Shown: one piece after another, positions 33,070 through 42,500 of the stretch
Layout of the letters: each line of letters begins with the position of its first letter
Position numbering within the stretch: position 1 is the first letter of the stretch
Assembly: GCF_017876295.1 (NCBI RefSeq)
Contig: NZ_JAGINT010000002.1
Span: 2,480,001 to 2,544,000 of the forward strand
Reading direction: 5' to 3'
Origin: Kribbella aluminosa
GTDB taxonomy: Bacteria > Actinomycetota > Actinomycetes > Propionibacteriales > Kribbellaceae
Length of the DNA stretch: 64,000 bases
Translations under genes and position numbers: made by a program
The notes under the pieces: model-generated
Seen by the model: only the letters and a program-made list of their open reading frames with translations
What the model was told of the DNA's origin: nothing
Database searches by the model: none

Positions 33070-33075
33070 GTAACC

Positions 33076-34674
<1,599 letters not shown>

Positions 34675-34692
34675 CTCAACCCGGGGGTTGAG
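34675..34692 (+). terminator. Short hairpin after the ABC-F gene
   Basis: CTCAACC (34675-34681) and GGTTGAG (34686-34692) form a tight 7-bp stem with a 4-nt loop right after the stop. There is no T-run, so terminator function is uncertain. Confidence 0.5.
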
Positions 34693-34792
34693 GCCCGGGA
34701 TCCACCCGGGTCTCACCTCCGGGCTGACGTTCCGGAGCGCGAATCCGAGGAGGGTTGTGACCAACAACGAAACCTCCTCGGAAGGAACTGAA

Positions 34793-35275
34793 ATGTCGGC
34801 CGTAATCGGAATCCTGATTGGCGTGCTTGTGCTGGTACGGGTGATCGGCCGGCAGGTGACCGGCTCCCTGGTCACCCAGAAGGGGCTGTTCCTGATGCCC
34901 GCGATCCTGCTGGGTATCGGCGTCCTCTCGCTGGCCTCGGTGGTACACACCGCGACCCCCGGCGAACTCGCCTTCCTCGCCCTCGACTGCGTCGTCCTCC
35001 TCGGCCTCGGCGTCGCCCGCGGCGCCAGCATCCGGCTGACGAACACCGACCAGGGGCTGTGGCAGAAGGGCACCACCGCGACGCTGCTGCTGTGGCTCGT
35101 GACGATCGCCCTCCGGGTCGGTACGGCGTTCGCGTCGGCGGCGCTGTGGCCGCACAGTCCGGTCGGCCAGGCCACGATCGCACTGACCATCGGCCTCACG
35201 ATCGGCGCCCAGAACGCGATGGTCTACCGCCGGGCGCTCGCGACGAACGTCCCGCTCGCCGCGCAGCGGGCATGA
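34793..35275 (+). CDS. Small membrane protein, DUF1453-like
   Basis: The 160-aa protein is started at ATG 34793 with GGAAGGA 6 nt upstream; an in-frame GTG at 34757 is unlikely. Four or five hydrophobic helices occur: VIGILIGVLVLVRVIG, GLFLMPAILLGIGVLSL, LAFLALDCVVLLGLGVARG, and two more near residues 100-150. It resembles DUF1453/CcdC-type integral membrane proteins of unknown function. It is followed after 7 nt by a histidine kinase and then a LuxR-type regulator, so it may help that kinase sense envelope state. Confidence 0.7.
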   Translation: MSAVIGILIGVLVLVRVIGRQVTGSLVTQKGLFLMPAILLGIGVLSLASVVHTATPGELAFLALDCVVLLGLGVARGASIRLTNTDQGLWQKGTTATLLLWLVTIALRVGTAFASAALWPHSPVGQATIALTIGLTIGAQNAMVYRRALATNVPLAAQRA

Positions 35276-35282
35276 TGTCAGC

Positions 35283-36437
35283 ATGAGTTGGACGCTGGCG
35301 GGCCAGGTACGGGACTCCTCCGTGCCTGGCCTGCTGCTGCGCGCGGTGCCCGGCGTGATCACGATCATCTCGGTGGTGGTCGCCGCGCGCGGGAAGGACG
35401 AGCAGCGGCTGCCGTTCTGGGCGGTCGTCGTCCTCGGCGTGATCGTTGTCGTCAGCAACGTCTCGCTGTTCGGCCTGAAGTACGGCGAACCGCCGGGACC
35501 GGCCGGGTACGGGATGCTGGTGTTCACGGCGGCCGGGTGCCTGCTCTGGTACGCGCTGCCGGCCAGCGCGATGATCGTCATCCCGTACTGGGCCAGCCGC
35601 GGCGCGGTCCGGTACTTCCGGCCCGGCCGGCTGGAGTGGGCCGTCGTCGCCGTCAGCATCGTCGGCGTGAGCGTGCCGCTGTACATCACCACGCGGTCGG
35701 CCCCGGGCGCGTTCGGAGCGGCGTTCGGGCTGGTCGCGCTGACCCTCGCGGCGGTCAACCGCAGGTCGCGGGAGCAGCAGCTGGAGGAGCTCGAGGTGTC
35801 GCTGGCCCGGAAGCAGGCCGCGATCGAGGAGCACGGCCGGGCCGCGGCGCTGGCCGAGCGGGCGCGGATCGCCCGCGACATGCACGACGTACTGGCGCAT
35901 TCGCTGGCCGGGCTGTCGCTGAGCCTGCAGGGGGCGCGGCTGATGCTGGTACGGGACGGCGCCTCGCCCGAGGCGATCGAGCAGGTGACGCGAGCGCAGG
36001 GGCTGGCCGCGGAAGGGCTCACCGAGGCGCGGCGGGCGGTCGCCGCGCTGCGGGAGGACGCGGTTCCCGACGTACGGGCGCTCGGGGATCTGGTGACGGC
36101 GTACCGGCTGGAGAGTGGTGCGGAGGCTTCGTTCGAGGTTGAGGGTGCGGAACGGGAGTTGCCGGCGGAGGTGATGAGCACGTTGTACCGGACGGTGCAG
36201 GAGGCGTTGGTGAACACGCGCAAGCACGCACCGCGCGCGCCGGTGCAGGTGCGGTTGTCGTACGGCGACCCGATCCGTCTGGTCGTCGACGACACGCAGG
36301 ACAAGCGCCCCGAGCGGGCAGCGCCGGGTGGCTATGGTCTGCTCGGGATGCGCGAACGTGCCGACCTGGTCGGCGGCTCACTGGAGGCCGGCCCGACATC
36401 GACGGGCTGGCGGGTAGAACTGAAGGTGCCTGCGTGA
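35283..36437 (+). CDS. NarL-type sensor histidine kinase (HisKA_3)
   Basis: The 384-aa protein has an N-terminal membrane domain with about five or six helices (residues 15-165), then a coiled linker (SREQQLEELEVSLARKQ). The HisKA_3 dimerisation domain has RIARDMHDVLAHSL (phospho-His near 201). HATPase has the N box TVQEALVNTRKHAP and G box GYGLLGMRERADLVGG. The N box reads NTRKHA, as in this subfamily. It signals to the LuxR-type regulator 76 nt downstream. Confidence 0.92.
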   Translation: MSWTLAGQVRDSSVPGLLLRAVPGVITIISVVVAARGKDEQRLPFWAVVVLGVIVVVSNVSLFGLKYGEPPGPAGYGMLVFTAAGCLLWYALPASAMIVIPYWASRGAVRYFRPGRLEWAVVAVSIVGVSVPLYITTRSAPGAFGAAFGLVALTLAAVNRRSREQQLEELEVSLARKQAAIEEHGRAAALAERARIARDMHDVLAHSLAGLSLSLQGARLMLVRDGASPEAIEQVTRAQGLAAEGLTEARRAVAALREDAVPDVRALGDLVTAYRLESGAEASFEVEGAERELPAEVMSTLYRTVQEALVNTRKHAPRAPVQVRLSYGDPIRLVVDDTQDKRPERAAPGGYGLLGMRERADLVGGSLEAGPTSTGWRVELKVPA

Positions 36438-36439
36438 AG

Positions 36440-36508
36440 GAGCGAAGCGAGTTCACCAGAAGACACAGCGTGGTCCGTGCCTCAGCCGCGCCCGGAGCGA
36501 AGCGAGGA
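36440..36508 (+). repeat. Two copies of GGAGCGAAGCGAG between kinase and regulator
   Basis: The 13-mer occurs at 36440-36452 and 36496-36508, flanking 43 nt. The second copy includes the GGAG in front of the regulator ATG (36514). Similar GAGCGAAGCGAG words are common between actinobacterial genes; the meaning is unknown. Confidence 0.5.
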
Positions 36509-36513
36509 CGCGG

Positions 36514-37146
36514 ATGAGCTTGCGAGTGGTGGTCGCCGACGACCAGACCGTGGTCCGGGACGGGCTGGTGACGTTGCTGAAACTGCTGCCCGGTATCGAC
36601 GTGATCGCGGCGGCGTCCGACGGGCGGGAAGCGGTCGAGCTGGTGGCCGAGCACGATCCCGACGTACTGCTGGTGGATCTGCGGATGCCGACGATGGACG
36701 GTGTCGAGGCGACCCGGCAGGTGCGGACCGGGTACCCACGGACCGAGGTCGTGGTGCTGACGACGTACAGCGACGACGACTCGGTGATGGCCGCGTTGAA
36801 GGCCGGCGCCCGCGGGTTCCTCACCAAGGACGCCGACGCCGAGTCGATCGGCCGTGCCCTGGAGGCGGCCGCCGACGGTCAGTCGATCCTCGACGCCGAC
36901 GTCCAGCGCCGCCTGATCGAAGGCACCACTGCCACCCCGAAACCACCCACCGACTCCGGCCTCACCCCCCGCGAACTCGAAGTCCTCCGGCTGATCGCCG
37001 AGGGCCTCTCCAACACCGAGATCGCCCGCCACCTGGTAGTCAGCGAAGCGACGGTCAAAACCCACATCAACCACCTCTTCGCCAAAGCCAACCTCCGCGA
37101 CCGAGCCCAAGCCGTCGCCTACGCCTACCGCCTAGGCCTCGCCTGA
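36514..37146 (+). CDS. NarL/LuxR-family response regulator
   Basis: The 210-aa protein has a receiver domain with DD at 9-10, phospho-acceptor Asp55 (LLVDLRMPTMDG) and a Lys in FLTKDA. The C-terminal LuxR helix-turn-helix (about 148-205) has LTPRELEVLRLIAEGLSN and EATVKTHINHLFAKANLRDR. It is the cognate partner of the upstream HisKA_3 kinase. Its regulon is unknown; the membrane protein two genes upstream is a plausible target or accessory. Confidence 0.94.
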   Translation: MSLRVVVADDQTVVRDGLVTLLKLLPGIDVIAAASDGREAVELVAEHDPDVLLVDLRMPTMDGVEATRQVRTGYPRTEVVVLTTYSDDDSVMAALKAGARGFLTKDADAESIGRALEAAADGQSILDADVQRRLIEGTTATPKPPTDSGLTPRELEVLRLIAEGLSNTEIARHLVVSEATVKTHINHLFAKANLRDRAQAVAYAYRLGLA

Positions 37147-37530
37147 CGCACCCCATCCATCAACAGATCAAGGTGCCCCGATGCTGCGCGATCGCCGGCA
37201 GCGGCCAGGCCGCCGCCTCGGCGTAGCTCACCTCGGACAGTCTGGCCAGGCCAGTGGCCTCTGCTCCGCGGACGACCGGGCAGGCGGCAGGTAGTGCACC
37301 AACGAGACACTGTACGCACGAACGCGCTGACGCTCAGGTGCACTACCTGGTTGCCCGACATCTCCTGTCGAGCTGACCGCCGTTCGGCGCCACCGCCCCG
37401 CGCTCGGTTTCCTGCCATCTTTGAGAAGCCACCGGTCATTCCCGGGCCGGCGAAGTGGTTGGTGGCTTCACGAAGTTGGGCCTGACACGCTGTGGTTGCT
37501 GGCTTGCGGGTGGTGCGTTACTTTGAACGT
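37147..37530. other. Intergenic region with a 13-bp inverted repeat
   Basis: There is no convincing gene in 384 bp. CAGGTAGTGCACC (37288-37300) and GGTGCACTACCTG (37337-37349) form a perfect inverted repeat around 36 nt, possibly a terminator or binding site. The 3' end holds the ArsR promoter: TTGCTG (37496-37501), a 17-nt spacer, TACTTT (37519-37524), then six bases to the ATG, so the message is probably leaderless. Confidence 0.6.
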
Positions 37531-37932
37531 ATGAAGAGTTCTGCAGATGTGCAGCATGACTCGTGCAACGTGCGGTTGGTGGATCCGGAGCGGGTGGCGA
37601 GTGTTGATGCCAGGATGCCGGGGGAGCAGGACATCGTCGACACGGCGGACGTGTTCGGGCTGCTCGGGGATCCGCGGCGGCTGAAGCTGCTCGTGGCGCT
37701 GCTCGACGGGGAGTTGTGCGTCTGCGACCTCGCCGCGATCACCGGGCTCAGCGAGTCCGCGACCTCACACGCGCTCCGGCTGCTGCGTGCACACCGAGTC
37801 GTCGCCGTACGGCGGGACGGGCGGAACGCCTTCTACCGGCTCGACGACGCGCACGTACGGATGCTGCTGGATCTCGCCGTCGCGCACACCGAGCACACCG
37901 ACGCCATCCACCCGGAGAGGGCGGACGCATGA
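37531..37932 (+). CDS. ArsR/SmtB family metal-responsive repressor
   Basis: The 133-aa protein is started at ATG 37531, six bases after the -10; the frame to 37492 would cross the promoter. The winged helix has FGLLGDPRRLKLLVALLDGELCVCDLAAI and the recognition helix SESATSHALRLLR. ELCVCDL matches the ELCVCD metal motif of CadC/CmtR-like sensors. C-terminal AHTEHTDAIHPE has His residues typical of Zn sensors. Two N-terminal residues (Asp10 and Cys11, in HDSCNVR) may add ligands. Its stop overlaps the CDF exporter (ATGA), so it surely controls metal efflux. Confidence 0.92.
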   Translation: MKSSADVQHDSCNVRLVDPERVASVDARMPGEQDIVDTADVFGLLGDPRRLKLLVALLDGELCVCDLAAITGLSESATSHALRLLRAHRVVAVRRDGRNAFYRLDDAHVRMLLDLAVAHTEHTDAIHPERADA

Positions 37933-38957
37933 GCGCACGGCACGAGCACGGTTCGGAGACTGCTGCCGCAGGGCGTGGTCGGGGGCAGGGTCAGGGCCAC
38001 GGGCACGGGCACGCCGTCAACGCGGCCGCGGACCGGAAGCTGCTCAGCGGCGCGCTCGCGCTGATCGTCGGGTTCATGATCGCCGAGGTGATCGTGGGAC
38101 TCGCGGCCGGTTCGCTGGCCCTCGTCACGGACGCCGCCCACATGCTCACCGACGCGATCGCGATCGCCCTCGCCCTCCTCGCGATCCGCCTCGCCGCCAA
38201 ACCACCGCGCGGCGGATTCACCTACGGCTTCAAACGCGTCGAGATCCTCTCCGCGCAGGCGAACGGCATCACGCTCCTGCTCCTCGCCGTGTACTTCGTC
38301 TACGAGGCGATCAACCGCCTGATCCACCCGCCCGAGGTCCAAGGCGCGCTGGTACTGATCACCGGCCTGGTCGGCATCGTCGTGAACCTGCTCGCCACCT
38401 GGCTGATCAGCAAGGCGAACCGCTCCAGCCTGAACGTCGAGGGCGCCTTCCAGCACATCCTCAACGACCTCTTCGCGTTCATCGCCACCGCGATCGCCGG
38501 TCTGGTCGTGCTGCTCACCGGCTTCGCCCGCGCGGACGCGATCGCCGCGTTCGTGGTCGCCGTACTGATGCTGAAGGCCGGTATCGGGCTGGTCCGCGAC
38601 TCCGGCCGGATCTTCCTGGAGGCCGCGCCGGCCGCGATCGACCCGCAGGCCCTCGGTGCCGAGCTGTGCGCGGTTGACGGCGTCGTCGAGGTCCACGACC
38701 TGCACGTCTGGGAGATCACCTCGGGCGAGCCGGCCGCGTCCGCGCACATCCTGGTCGCCGAAGGGCTCGACTGCCACCAGATCCGGATCCGGATCGAGGA
38801 GGTGTTTGCCGAGCGCCACCAGCTGACGCACTCCACGCTTCAGGTCGACCACGCGACCGCGGGCCTTGCGGAGCACTGCACTGACTCCCACGGGGTTGTA
38901 CACAGGTCGCCTACAACCGCTGGGCAAGCACCTGACCCGGCCAGTCCGGCCCATTGA
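37929..38957 (+). CDS. Cation diffusion facilitator (Zn/Cd efflux)
   Basis: The 342-aa inner-membrane antiporter starts at ATG 37929. The N terminus is His-rich (GQGHGHGHAVN). There are six transmembrane segments, with the metal site made by AHMLTD in TM2 and HILND in TM5 (two HxxxD pairs, typical of Zn/Cd transporters). A C-terminal cytosolic domain has VVEVHDLHVWEITSG. The C-terminal tail runs into the convergent GNAT gene (47-nt overlap). The operon with ArsR implies metal-induced expression. Confidence 0.93.
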   Translation: MSARHEHGSETAAAGRGRGQGQGHGHGHAVNAAADRKLLSGALALIVGFMIAEVIVGLAAGSLALVTDAAHMLTDAIAIALALLAIRLAAKPPRGGFTYGFKRVEILSAQANGITLLLLAVYFVYEAINRLIHPPEVQGALVLITGLVGIVVNLLATWLISKANRSSLNVEGAFQHILNDLFAFIATAIAGLVVLLTGFARADAIAAFVVAVLMLKAGIGLVRDSGRIFLEAAPAAIDPQALGAELCAVDGVVEVHDLHVWEITSGEPAASAHILVAEGLDCHQIRIRIEEVFAERHQLTHSTLQVDHATAGLAEHCTDSHGVVHRSPTTAGQAPDPASPAH

Positions 38958-39543
38958 CCCGCGGTACGGCGAACTCGGCGTACCGCGTGAACCCCTGCCG
39001 CTCGTAGTACCGGACGAGCGCCTGGTCGTCGCCCGCGAAGCAGTCGACCCGGAGCAGCCGGACGCCGTCCGCGCGGGCCAGTTCGCGGGCGTGGTCGAGC
39101 AGAGCGGCGCCGAGGTTCTGTCCCGCGGAGGCGCGTTCGGTGACGAGCAGCCGGACGTACAGCTCAGGCTCGGCCGCCGGCGGCACGTAGTCCAACGCCG
39201 CCCCGACAGCGAGAGCCCCGACGACGCGTCCGTCCGCCCCGTCCGCCCCGACCGCCGGTCCGTCCGCCCCGACCGCCGGTCCGTCCGCCCCGACCACCGG
39301 TCCGTCCGCGTCGACCACCCGGCCGTCCGCCCCGACCACCCGGCCGTCCGCTTCGGCGACCCACAGTTCGCCCTCGTCCGCGAAGCCGGTGAGCTGCGCG
39401 ACCCGGCGTGGGCTGGTCGAGTGCGGCGTCGTACCCCACTGCCCGGTCCGCCCGCGGGCGACCAGCCACTCGGTCGCCCCGTCGAGGAGACTCAGAACCG
39501 CCGGTACGTCGTCCCGCCCGGCCCGGCGGATCGTGATCTGCAC
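38911..39543 (-). CDS. GNAT acetyltransferase with internal heptapeptide repeats
   Basis: The 210-aa protein is started at GTG 39543, seven bases after a TATTCT box; upstream frame has no ribosome site. GNAT core: ITIRRAGRDDVPAVLSL at the N terminus, LYVRLLVTERASAGQNLGAALLDHA (acetyl-CoA loop, degenerate Q/RxxGxG), and YYERQGFTRYAEF near the end. Between beta strands 2 and 3, six near-identical seven-residue repeats of the type VVGADGP are inserted (39227-39352). They would form a long loop. The substrate is unknown. It overlaps the CDF 3' end. Confidence 0.85.
   Translation of the reverse strand: MQITIRRAGRDDVPAVLSLLDGATEWLVARGRTGQWGTTPHSTSPRRVAQLTGFADEGELWVAEADGRVVGADGRVVDADGPVVGADGPAVGADGPAVGADGADGRVVGALAVGAALDYVPPAAEPELYVRLLVTERASAGQNLGAALLDHARELARADGVRLLRVDCFAGDDQALVRYYERQGFTRYAEFAVPRVNGPDWPGQVLAQRL
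39227..39352 (-). repeat. 21-bp minisatellite inside the GNAT gene
   Basis: About six in-frame 21-bp units, encoding heptads such as VVGADGR, VVDADGP and AVGADGP. The unit length is a multiple of three, so copy number can change without a frameshift. Confidence 0.8.
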
Positions 39544-39609
39544 AGTTTTCAGAATAGTGTCGAAATCCCGGCGGCAGCCTCTACCCAGTTGTGTAGAGAG
39601 GAGCTCACG

Positions 39610-39882
39610 ATGAGCAAGCTGGACAAGACGTTCACCGCGCCGCTGCTGAAGAGCGACGCCAAGGGCGGTTGGACCTACGTGCAGATGCCGGGTTCGGCCG
39701 AGTACTTCGGGACCCGCGGACTGGTCAAGGTCCGCGGCACCATGGACGGGCACCCGTTCGAGAGCTCGTTCATGGCGCTCGGTGACGGGACCCACAAGCT
39801 GCCCGTGAAGGGTGCCTTGCAGGCGCTGCTCGGCAAGCAGCCGGGGGAGCGGATCACCGTACATCTGGAAGAGCGTCTCTGA
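39610..39882 (+). CDS. DUF1905 domain protein
   Basis: The 90-aa protein starts at ATG 39610 with GAGGAG 8 nt upstream. The sequence KGGWTYVQMPGSAEYFGTRG, VKVRGTMDGHPFESSFMALGDG and KGALQALLGKQPGERITVHLEER matches DUF1905, a small beta-barrel often found alone or with a bacteriocin-protection YdeI-like domain. The function is unknown. It is a single gene, divergent from the GNAT gene by 66 nt. Confidence 0.88.
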   Translation: MSKLDKTFTAPLLKSDAKGGWTYVQMPGSAEYFGTRGLVKVRGTMDGHPFESSFMALGDGTHKLPVKGALQALLGKQPGERITVHLEERL

Positions 39883-39899
39883 TGAGAGTGACTTCCATT

Positions 39900-39912
39900 T
39901 GATCTGAGATCA
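39900..39912. promoter_or_regulatory. TGATCT-g-AGATCA palindrome
   Basis: A perfect 13-nt palindrome within TTTGATCTGAGATCACC, about 130 nt upstream of the uORF/small membrane protein gene. It shares the TTTGATC word with the palindrome at 54644-54659 upstream of the paralogue. Confidence 0.35.
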
Positions 39913-40043
39913 CCGTCACAGCGGGTCATGTTCTGAGTAAGGACTCTGTGAAGAATCGGTGCTGACCCGCTGCTCGGGGTGGGGATCCTTCCGGCCGGAC
40001 CGTAAGTTCGGATCGGGTGGTCCGACGAAGAGGAGTGAACGAA

Positions 40044-40109
40044 GTGCTACGGGGCTCAGCAGGCATGCCGTTGGCGTGCCCAACATCAACGGTTCCGGAT
40101 TTTTCGTGA
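40044..40109 (+). CDS. uORF overlapping the small membrane protein start
   Basis: 21 codons from GTG 40044, with AGGAG 8 nt upstream. The peptide is MLRGSAGMPLACPTSTVPDFS. The stop TGA (40107-40109) overlaps GTG 40106 of the next gene, which has no good ribosome site of its own, so translational coupling is likely. The paralogue at 54757 has the same arrangement. Confidence 0.4.
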   Translation: MLRGSAGMPLACPTSTVPDFS

Positions 40110-40378
40110 CCGCGCTGAAGAAGGTGCCCGGCGTCGCCGGGGCGGTGCTGCTGCTCGGCGGCGCGCTGCTCGGGTTCCGGACGGTCTCCGCGAGCGGGGC
40201 GGACTGCGGTTCGGCGTTCCGGCCGGCCGCCGGGATCACGCCGATGGCCTGCGACAACGCGCTGAACAGCGCGAGCACGCTGACGACGGTGGTCATCATC
40301 GCCGGCGTGCTCTGCCTGATCGGTGCGATCGCGGTGAAGCTGCTCAGCGACCGAGGACAGCAGAAAGTCACTGCCTGA
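40106..40378 (+). CDS. Small membrane protein, CGSxFxP family, paralogue A
   Basis: The 90-aa protein starts at GTG 40106; GTG 40076 is in frame as an alternative. It has two hydrophobic helices (GVAGAVLLLGGALLGF and TLTTVVIIAGVLCLIGAIAV) around a short outside loop with two Cys: DCGSAFRPAAGITPMACD. The loop matches paralogue B at 54757-55020 at CGSxFxPxxGITPMxCDxxL, and the Cys pair could form a disulfide. The family is not recognised. It is coupled to a uORF and followed 28 nt later by the epoxide hydrolase. Confidence 0.7.
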   Translation: MTALKKVPGVAGAVLLLGGALLGFRTVSASGADCGSAFRPAAGITPMACDNALNSASTLTTVVIIAGVLCLIGAIAVKLLSDRGQQKVTA

Positions 40379-40406
40379 TCCGCAGGTTCTGTGCCACAGT
40401 GCGGCA

Positions 40407-41519
40407 GTGACGATCGAACCGTTCCGGCTGGACGTGCCGGAGAGCGAGCTGGACGACCTGCGCCGACGGCTGGACCTCGTGCGCTGGCCGGCCGAGCTAC
40501 CGGGAGCCGGCTGGACCCGCGGCGTACCGCTCGAGTACCTGCAGGACCTGGTCGCGTACTGGCGGGACGGGTACGACTGGCGCGCTGCTGAAGCCCGGTT
40601 GAACACCTGGCCGCAGTACACGACGGTCATCGACGGCGCCTCCGTGCACTTCGCGCACCTCCCGTCGACGTCACCGGAGGCGATCCCGCTGGTGCTGACG
40701 CACGGCTGGCCCGGATCGATCGTCGAGTTCACGTACGTCGCTCCGCTGCTGAGGGACTTCCACCTGATCTTCCCGACCATTCCGGGGTTCACGCTGTCCG
40801 GCCCGACGCGTGAGGCCGGGTGGGAGTTCCAGCGGGCGGCGCGCGCGTGGACTTCGCTGGTGACGTCGCTCGGGTACGACCGGTACGGCGTACAGGGCGG
40901 GGACTGGGGCGCCGCGATCTCGCGTGAGGTCGGGCGGATCGACGCCGAGCGGGTGATCGGCGTACACCTGAACCTGATCCCCGGCGCGGGCGCGACGTCC
41001 GAGCCGACGTCGGCGGAGCTTGCTGCGCTGGACGCGGAGGAGCAGGAGCGGACGTGGGCGTCGTGGCGGCGGCAGCAGGGGTTCGCCTCGGAACAGCAGG
41101 GGTACGCCGACCTGCAGTCGACGCGGCCGCAGACGCTGGCGTACGCGCTGACCGACTCGCCGGTCGGGCAGCTGGCGTGGATCGCGGAGAAGTTCGCGAC
41201 CTGGTCGGACACGCCGATCGACCGGGACATCCTGCTCACCAACGTGATGCTGTACTGGCTGACCCGGACCGGCGGATCGTCCGGCGCGATCTACTACGAG
41301 CGCGCGCACGCGGCGTACTGGGGTCAGCCGCCCGAGCCGTCGCGAACGCCGACCGCGCTGCTCGACCTCGCGCACGAGAACTTCATCCCGTTGCGGCACA
41401 AGGCCGAGCAGAGCGACAACATCGTGCGCTGGACTTCGCATCCGCACGGCGGGCATTTCGCGGCGCTGGAGCAGCCGGAGCTGCTGGCCGCGGACATCCG
41501 CGCGTTCTTCAGGGCTTGA
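40407..41519 (+). CDS. Epoxide hydrolase (EHN-domain alpha/beta hydrolase)
   Basis: The 370-aa protein starts at GTG 40407. The EHN domain covers residues 1-110 (FRLDVPESELDDLRRRLDLVRWP, WPQYTTVIDGASVHF). The hydrolase core has LTHGWPGSIVEF (oxyanion HGWP), nucleophile Asp in VQGGDWGAAIS (near residue 168), cap Tyr residues in the IYYERAHAAYWG region, and catalytic His in PHGGHFAALEQPE. It would open epoxides to diols by an alkyl-enzyme ester. The substrate is unknown, perhaps xenobiotic. It overlaps the convergent oxidoreductase by 11 nt. Confidence 0.92.
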   Translation: MTIEPFRLDVPESELDDLRRRLDLVRWPAELPGAGWTRGVPLEYLQDLVAYWRDGYDWRAAEARLNTWPQYTTVIDGASVHFAHLPSTSPEAIPLVLTHGWPGSIVEFTYVAPLLRDFHLIFPTIPGFTLSGPTREAGWEFQRAARAWTSLVTSLGYDRYGVQGGDWGAAISREVGRIDAERVIGVHLNLIPGAGATSEPTSAELAALDAEEQERTWASWRRQQGFASEQQGYADLQSTRPQTLAYALTDSPVGQLAWIAEKFATWSDTPIDRDILLTNVMLYWLTRTGGSSGAIYYERAHAAYWGQPPEPSRTPTALLDLAHENFIPLRHKAEQSDNIVRWTSHPHGGHFAALEQPELLAADIRAFFRA

Positions 41520-42459
41520 GGATCAGCTTCCCGGTGGACCGGCGGGCCAGCAGGTCCTCGTGCGAACGGCGGGCCTCTTCCAGCGGGTACTCGGCGCCGA
41601 CGAGCGGGCGGAGTTGCTTGCGGGCGGTGAGATCGAGCATCGCGGTCAGCGGGTACTCGTACATGCCGGGCAGGTTCATCGCGGGCACCAGCCAGAAGCC
41701 GGCCACCGAAAGGTTGCGCTGGGCAAGCGCGCTCGGGTCGATCGGCGGTCGTCCTTCGCGCCCGGCATTGCCGTAGTTCACCAGCCGCCCGAAGTCCGCC
41801 AGGCAGTCGAGTCCGGCCTGCGTCGCCGCGCCGCCGGTGGGATCCAGGACGATGTCGACGCCGCCGTCCGAGGCTCGTCGGACCCTCTCCACGTAGCCGT
41901 CCAGGTCGTTGTCCACGGCAACGTCCGCGCCGAGCTCCAGCGCCAGCTCGCGTTTGGCCGGCGTGGACGCTGCCGCCACCACCCGGCCGGCGCCGAAGTG
42001 CTTGGCGAGCTGGATCGCGAGCGAGCCGACACCACCCGCGGCCGCGTTCACCAGCACGGAGTCGCCGCAGTCCATCCGGGCGCTCTTCCGCAGTACGTGC
42101 CAGGCCGTCAGCCCCTGGATCAGCAGCGCGAGCGCCTGCCCGTCGGTGACCTCGTCCGGTACGTCGACGGCGCGGTCCTTCGGCGCGACCGCGTACTCGG
42201 CGTACCCGCCGCCGGTCGTGAGGATCGGGGCGAGGATCCGCCGGCCGGTCGTCGTGCGCCCGACGATCTCCACGCCCGGTACGAACGGCAGCGTCACGCC
42301 GCCGCGGTACGAGCCGTCGGTGCGATGGGTGTCGGCGAAGTTCACGCCCGCGGCGCTGACCTCGACGAGCAGCTGATCCCTGCCGGCGACCGGCGGATCG
42401 AGCTCGGCCGGGACGAGTACCTCGGGGCCGCCGAACTCGGTGACCTGGATCGCGCGCAT
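41509..42459 (-). CDS. Zinc-independent quinone oxidoreductase (MDR family)
   Basis: The 316-aa protein has an N-terminal GroES-like domain (MRAIQVTEFGGPEVL, GVNFADTHRTDGSYRG) and a Rossmann domain with NAAAGGVGSLAIQLAKHFGA (AxxGxxGxxA). The zinc-binding Cys and His of alcohol dehydrogenases are absent, so NADPH:quinone reductase (QorA-like) activity is expected. The length is standard. It is a lone gene, convergent with the epoxide hydrolase and divergent from the DUF2461 gene. Confidence 0.92.
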   Translation of the reverse strand: MRAIQVTEFGGPEVLVPAELDPPVAGRDQLLVEVSAAGVNFADTHRTDGSYRGGVTLPFVPGVEIVGRTTTGRRILAPILTTGGGYAEYAVAPKDRAVDVPDEVTDGQALALLIQGLTAWHVLRKSARMDCGDSVLVNAAAGGVGSLAIQLAKHFGAGRVVAAASTPAKRELALELGADVAVDNDLDGYVERVRRASDGGVDIVLDPTGGAATQAGLDCLADFGRLVNYGNAGREGRPPIDPSALAQRNLSVAGFWLVPAMNLPGMYEYPLTAMLDLTARKQLRPLVGAEYPLEEARRSHEDLLARRSTGKLILKP

Positions 42460-42488
42460 CTGGTTCCTGTCCGATCTGCTGGGCGAAC

Positions 42489-42500
42489 TATCGTAACGAC
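42489..42500 (+). promoter_or_regulatory. Leaderless-type -10 for the DUF2461 gene
   Basis: TATCGT (42489-42494) ends six bases before ATG 42501, and there is no Shine-Dalgarno. Confidence 0.45.

Noticed and set aside
37125..37439. 104-codon minus-strand ORF after the LuxR regulator
   Set aside because: Crosses the 13-bp inverted repeat and shows no coding bias or motif.
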